DNA of 64,000 nt from Labedella populi (GTDB lineage Bacteria; Actinomycetota; Actinomycetes; Actinomycetales; Microbacteriaceae): NCBI RefSeq assembly GCF_004078655.1, contig NZ_RZNC01000003.1:1-64000 (forward strand), read 5' to 3'. A program made the translations under genes and the position numbers. The notes below the pieces were generated by a model, which was not told the DNA's origin, did not search any database, and was given only the letters and a program-made list of their open reading frames with translations. Below, in pieces: positions 63,302 to 64,000 of this stretch (position 1 is its first letter; each line of letters begins with the position of its first letter).

Positions 63302-63787
63302 ATGGTTGACAGGATCGCCGTCATTCCCGGGTCCTTCGACCCGGTGACCCTCGGCCACCTCGACGTGATCGAGCGTGCGGCCGGACTCTGGGACGAACTG
63401 CACGTCGTCGTCGTGCACAACCCCGACAAGGAGGCGATGCTCCCGATCGCGCAACGCGTCTCGTTGCTCGAGCAGTCGATCGTCGACGCGGGCTTCCCCG
63501 GGAACATCGTCGTCGCCTCCTGGAGTATGGGGCTGCTCGTCGACTACTGCACGGACGTGGGAGCACAGGTCCTCGTGAAGGGGATCCGCTCGCAAGTGGA
63601 CGTCGCGTACGAGACGCCCATGGCCATCGTCAACCGCAACCTCGCGGGAGTCGAGACGGTCTTCCTGTTGCCGGACCCTGCCCACGGCCACGTGTCGAGT
63701 TCGCTCGTCCGACAGGTCGCGGCGCTCGGCGGAGACGTGTCGCCGTACGTCCCGTCGGCCGTCGCGAAGCGGATCCAGCGGTCATGA
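63302..63787 (+). CDS. coaD: Phosphopantetheine adenylyltransferase
   Basis: Adenylylates 4'-phosphopantetheine in coenzyme A synthesis. 161 residues: [20 protein letters not shown] with the TxGH-type site (His19), [23 protein letters not shown], and [10 protein letters not shown]. It is 52 nt after recG with its own promoter and overlaps the following MoxR gene as ATGA. Confidence 0.95.
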   Translation: MVDRIAVIPGSFDPVTLGHLDVIERAAGLWDELHVVVVHNPDKEAMLPIAQRVSLLEQSIVDAGFPGNIVVASWSMGLLVDYCTDVGAQVLVKGIRSQVDVAYETPMAIVNRNLAGVETVFLLPDPAHGHVSSSLVRQVAALGGDVSPYVPSAVAKRIQRS

Positions 63788-64000
63788 CCGACACGAGCAC
63801 GCACCGGCGAGAACCGAGGACCGACGCACCGCGCGCGCTCACGTTCGACGAGGTGCACGTGCTCGCGAGCCGGATCACCCGCACGATGGAGAGCGTCATC
63901 TCCGGAAAGCCAGACGCCGTCCAGATGGCGCTCACGGTCGTGCTGGCCGGTGGTCACCTCCTCCTCGAGGACGTGCCGGGCGTCGGCAAGACGATGCTCG
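63784..64000 (+). CDS. MoxR family AAA ATPase (partial, N-terminal)
   Basis: The first 72 residues of an AAA+ chaperone, cut by the window edge. [51 protein letters not shown] contains the Walker A GVGKT and the LEDVPG block typical of MoxR/RavA proteins. These help assemble or mature membrane or metal-cofactor complexes, usually with a DUF58 gene downstream. ATG 63784 overlaps coaD. Confidence 0.88.
   Translation, partial: MTDTSTHRREPRTDAPRALTFDEVHVLASRITRTMESVISGKPDAVQMALTVVLAGGHLLLEDVPGVGKTML

Overview
The window is 64 kb of a high-GC actinobacterial chromosome, most likely a member of the Microbacteriaceae. Support comes from strong G/C third-position bias with CTC as the usual leucine codon, a tmRNA whose tag reads ANSKRTDFALAA, a DUF7882-type protein typical of that family, an Rv3654c-Rv3659c-like Tad locus, and many transcripts that appear to be leaderless. 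There is no prophage, insertion sequence, CRISPR array or integrative element. Most of the window is core chromosome with short accessory stretches.

Layout. 1-2.1 kb: the end of an unidentified gene, a DedA membrane protein, tRNA-Leu and a frameshifted LysM lipoprotein. 2.3-6.8 kb: a compact seven-gene Tad/Flp pilus operon. 6.9-12.6 kb: an MFS exporter, prfB, ftsEX, smpB and ssrA (tmRNA). 12.6-17.6 kb, minus strand: a HisN-like phosphatase, a 976-residue kinase/LytM-like/aminotransferase fusion and a GT2 glycosyltransferase. 17.7-21 kb: tRNA-Lys and small, mostly uncharacterised genes. 21.2-23.5 kb: otsAB (trehalose). 23.6-36.5 kb: amino-acid biosynthesis (ilvD, ilvBNC, serA, leuB, ilvE), interrupted by small membrane genes and a divergent TetR/MFS efflux pair. 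36.5-41.2 kb: an FAH-family hydrolase, an MFS protein, gltX, a thioredoxin-reductase-like flavoprotein and tRNA-Gln. 41.4-42.3 kb: a decayed ABC transporter/sensor kinase/response regulator locus. 42.5-44.8 kb: a stress-type group (DUF7882, GAF-ANTAR, sigma factor, DUF6328). 45-46.2 kb: a small protein, an MBL-fold hydrolase and tRNA-Glu. 46.5-52.1 kb: a complete peptide ABC importer. 52.2-54.1 kb: a lipoprotein and a riboswitch-controlled TerC protein. 54.1-56.4 kb: leuCD behind a leucine-rich leader peptide and attenuator. 56.4-64 kb: plsC, gpsA, ddl, thiL, rsmD, recG, coaD and the start of a MoxR ATPase.

How the genes work together. Almost the whole branched-chain amino-acid pathway is here in separate transcription units: ilvD; ilvBNC; leuB-ilvE; leuCD. 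Of these, only leuCD shows a readable regulatory leader. ssrA and smpB form the trans-translation pair, ftsE and ftsX the divisome ABC complex, otsA and otsB trehalose synthesis. The peptide importer has one binding protein, two permeases and a double ATPase. Its binding protein is separated from the permeases by a 13-bp hairpin, and the first permease appears to start at CTG.

Most notable points: the leaderless leu leader with two alternative hairpins; a yybP-ykoY-type riboswitch whose 3' edge can pair with the terC ribosome binding site; the three-module kinase/aminotransferase fusion; the 143-nt tail-to-tail overlap of an ANTAR regulator and a sigma factor; the eroded two-component/ABC locus; and abrupt codon-usage changes inside ilvD and leuB that suggest recombination. 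No wholly new multi-gene system can be demonstrated from the sequence alone.
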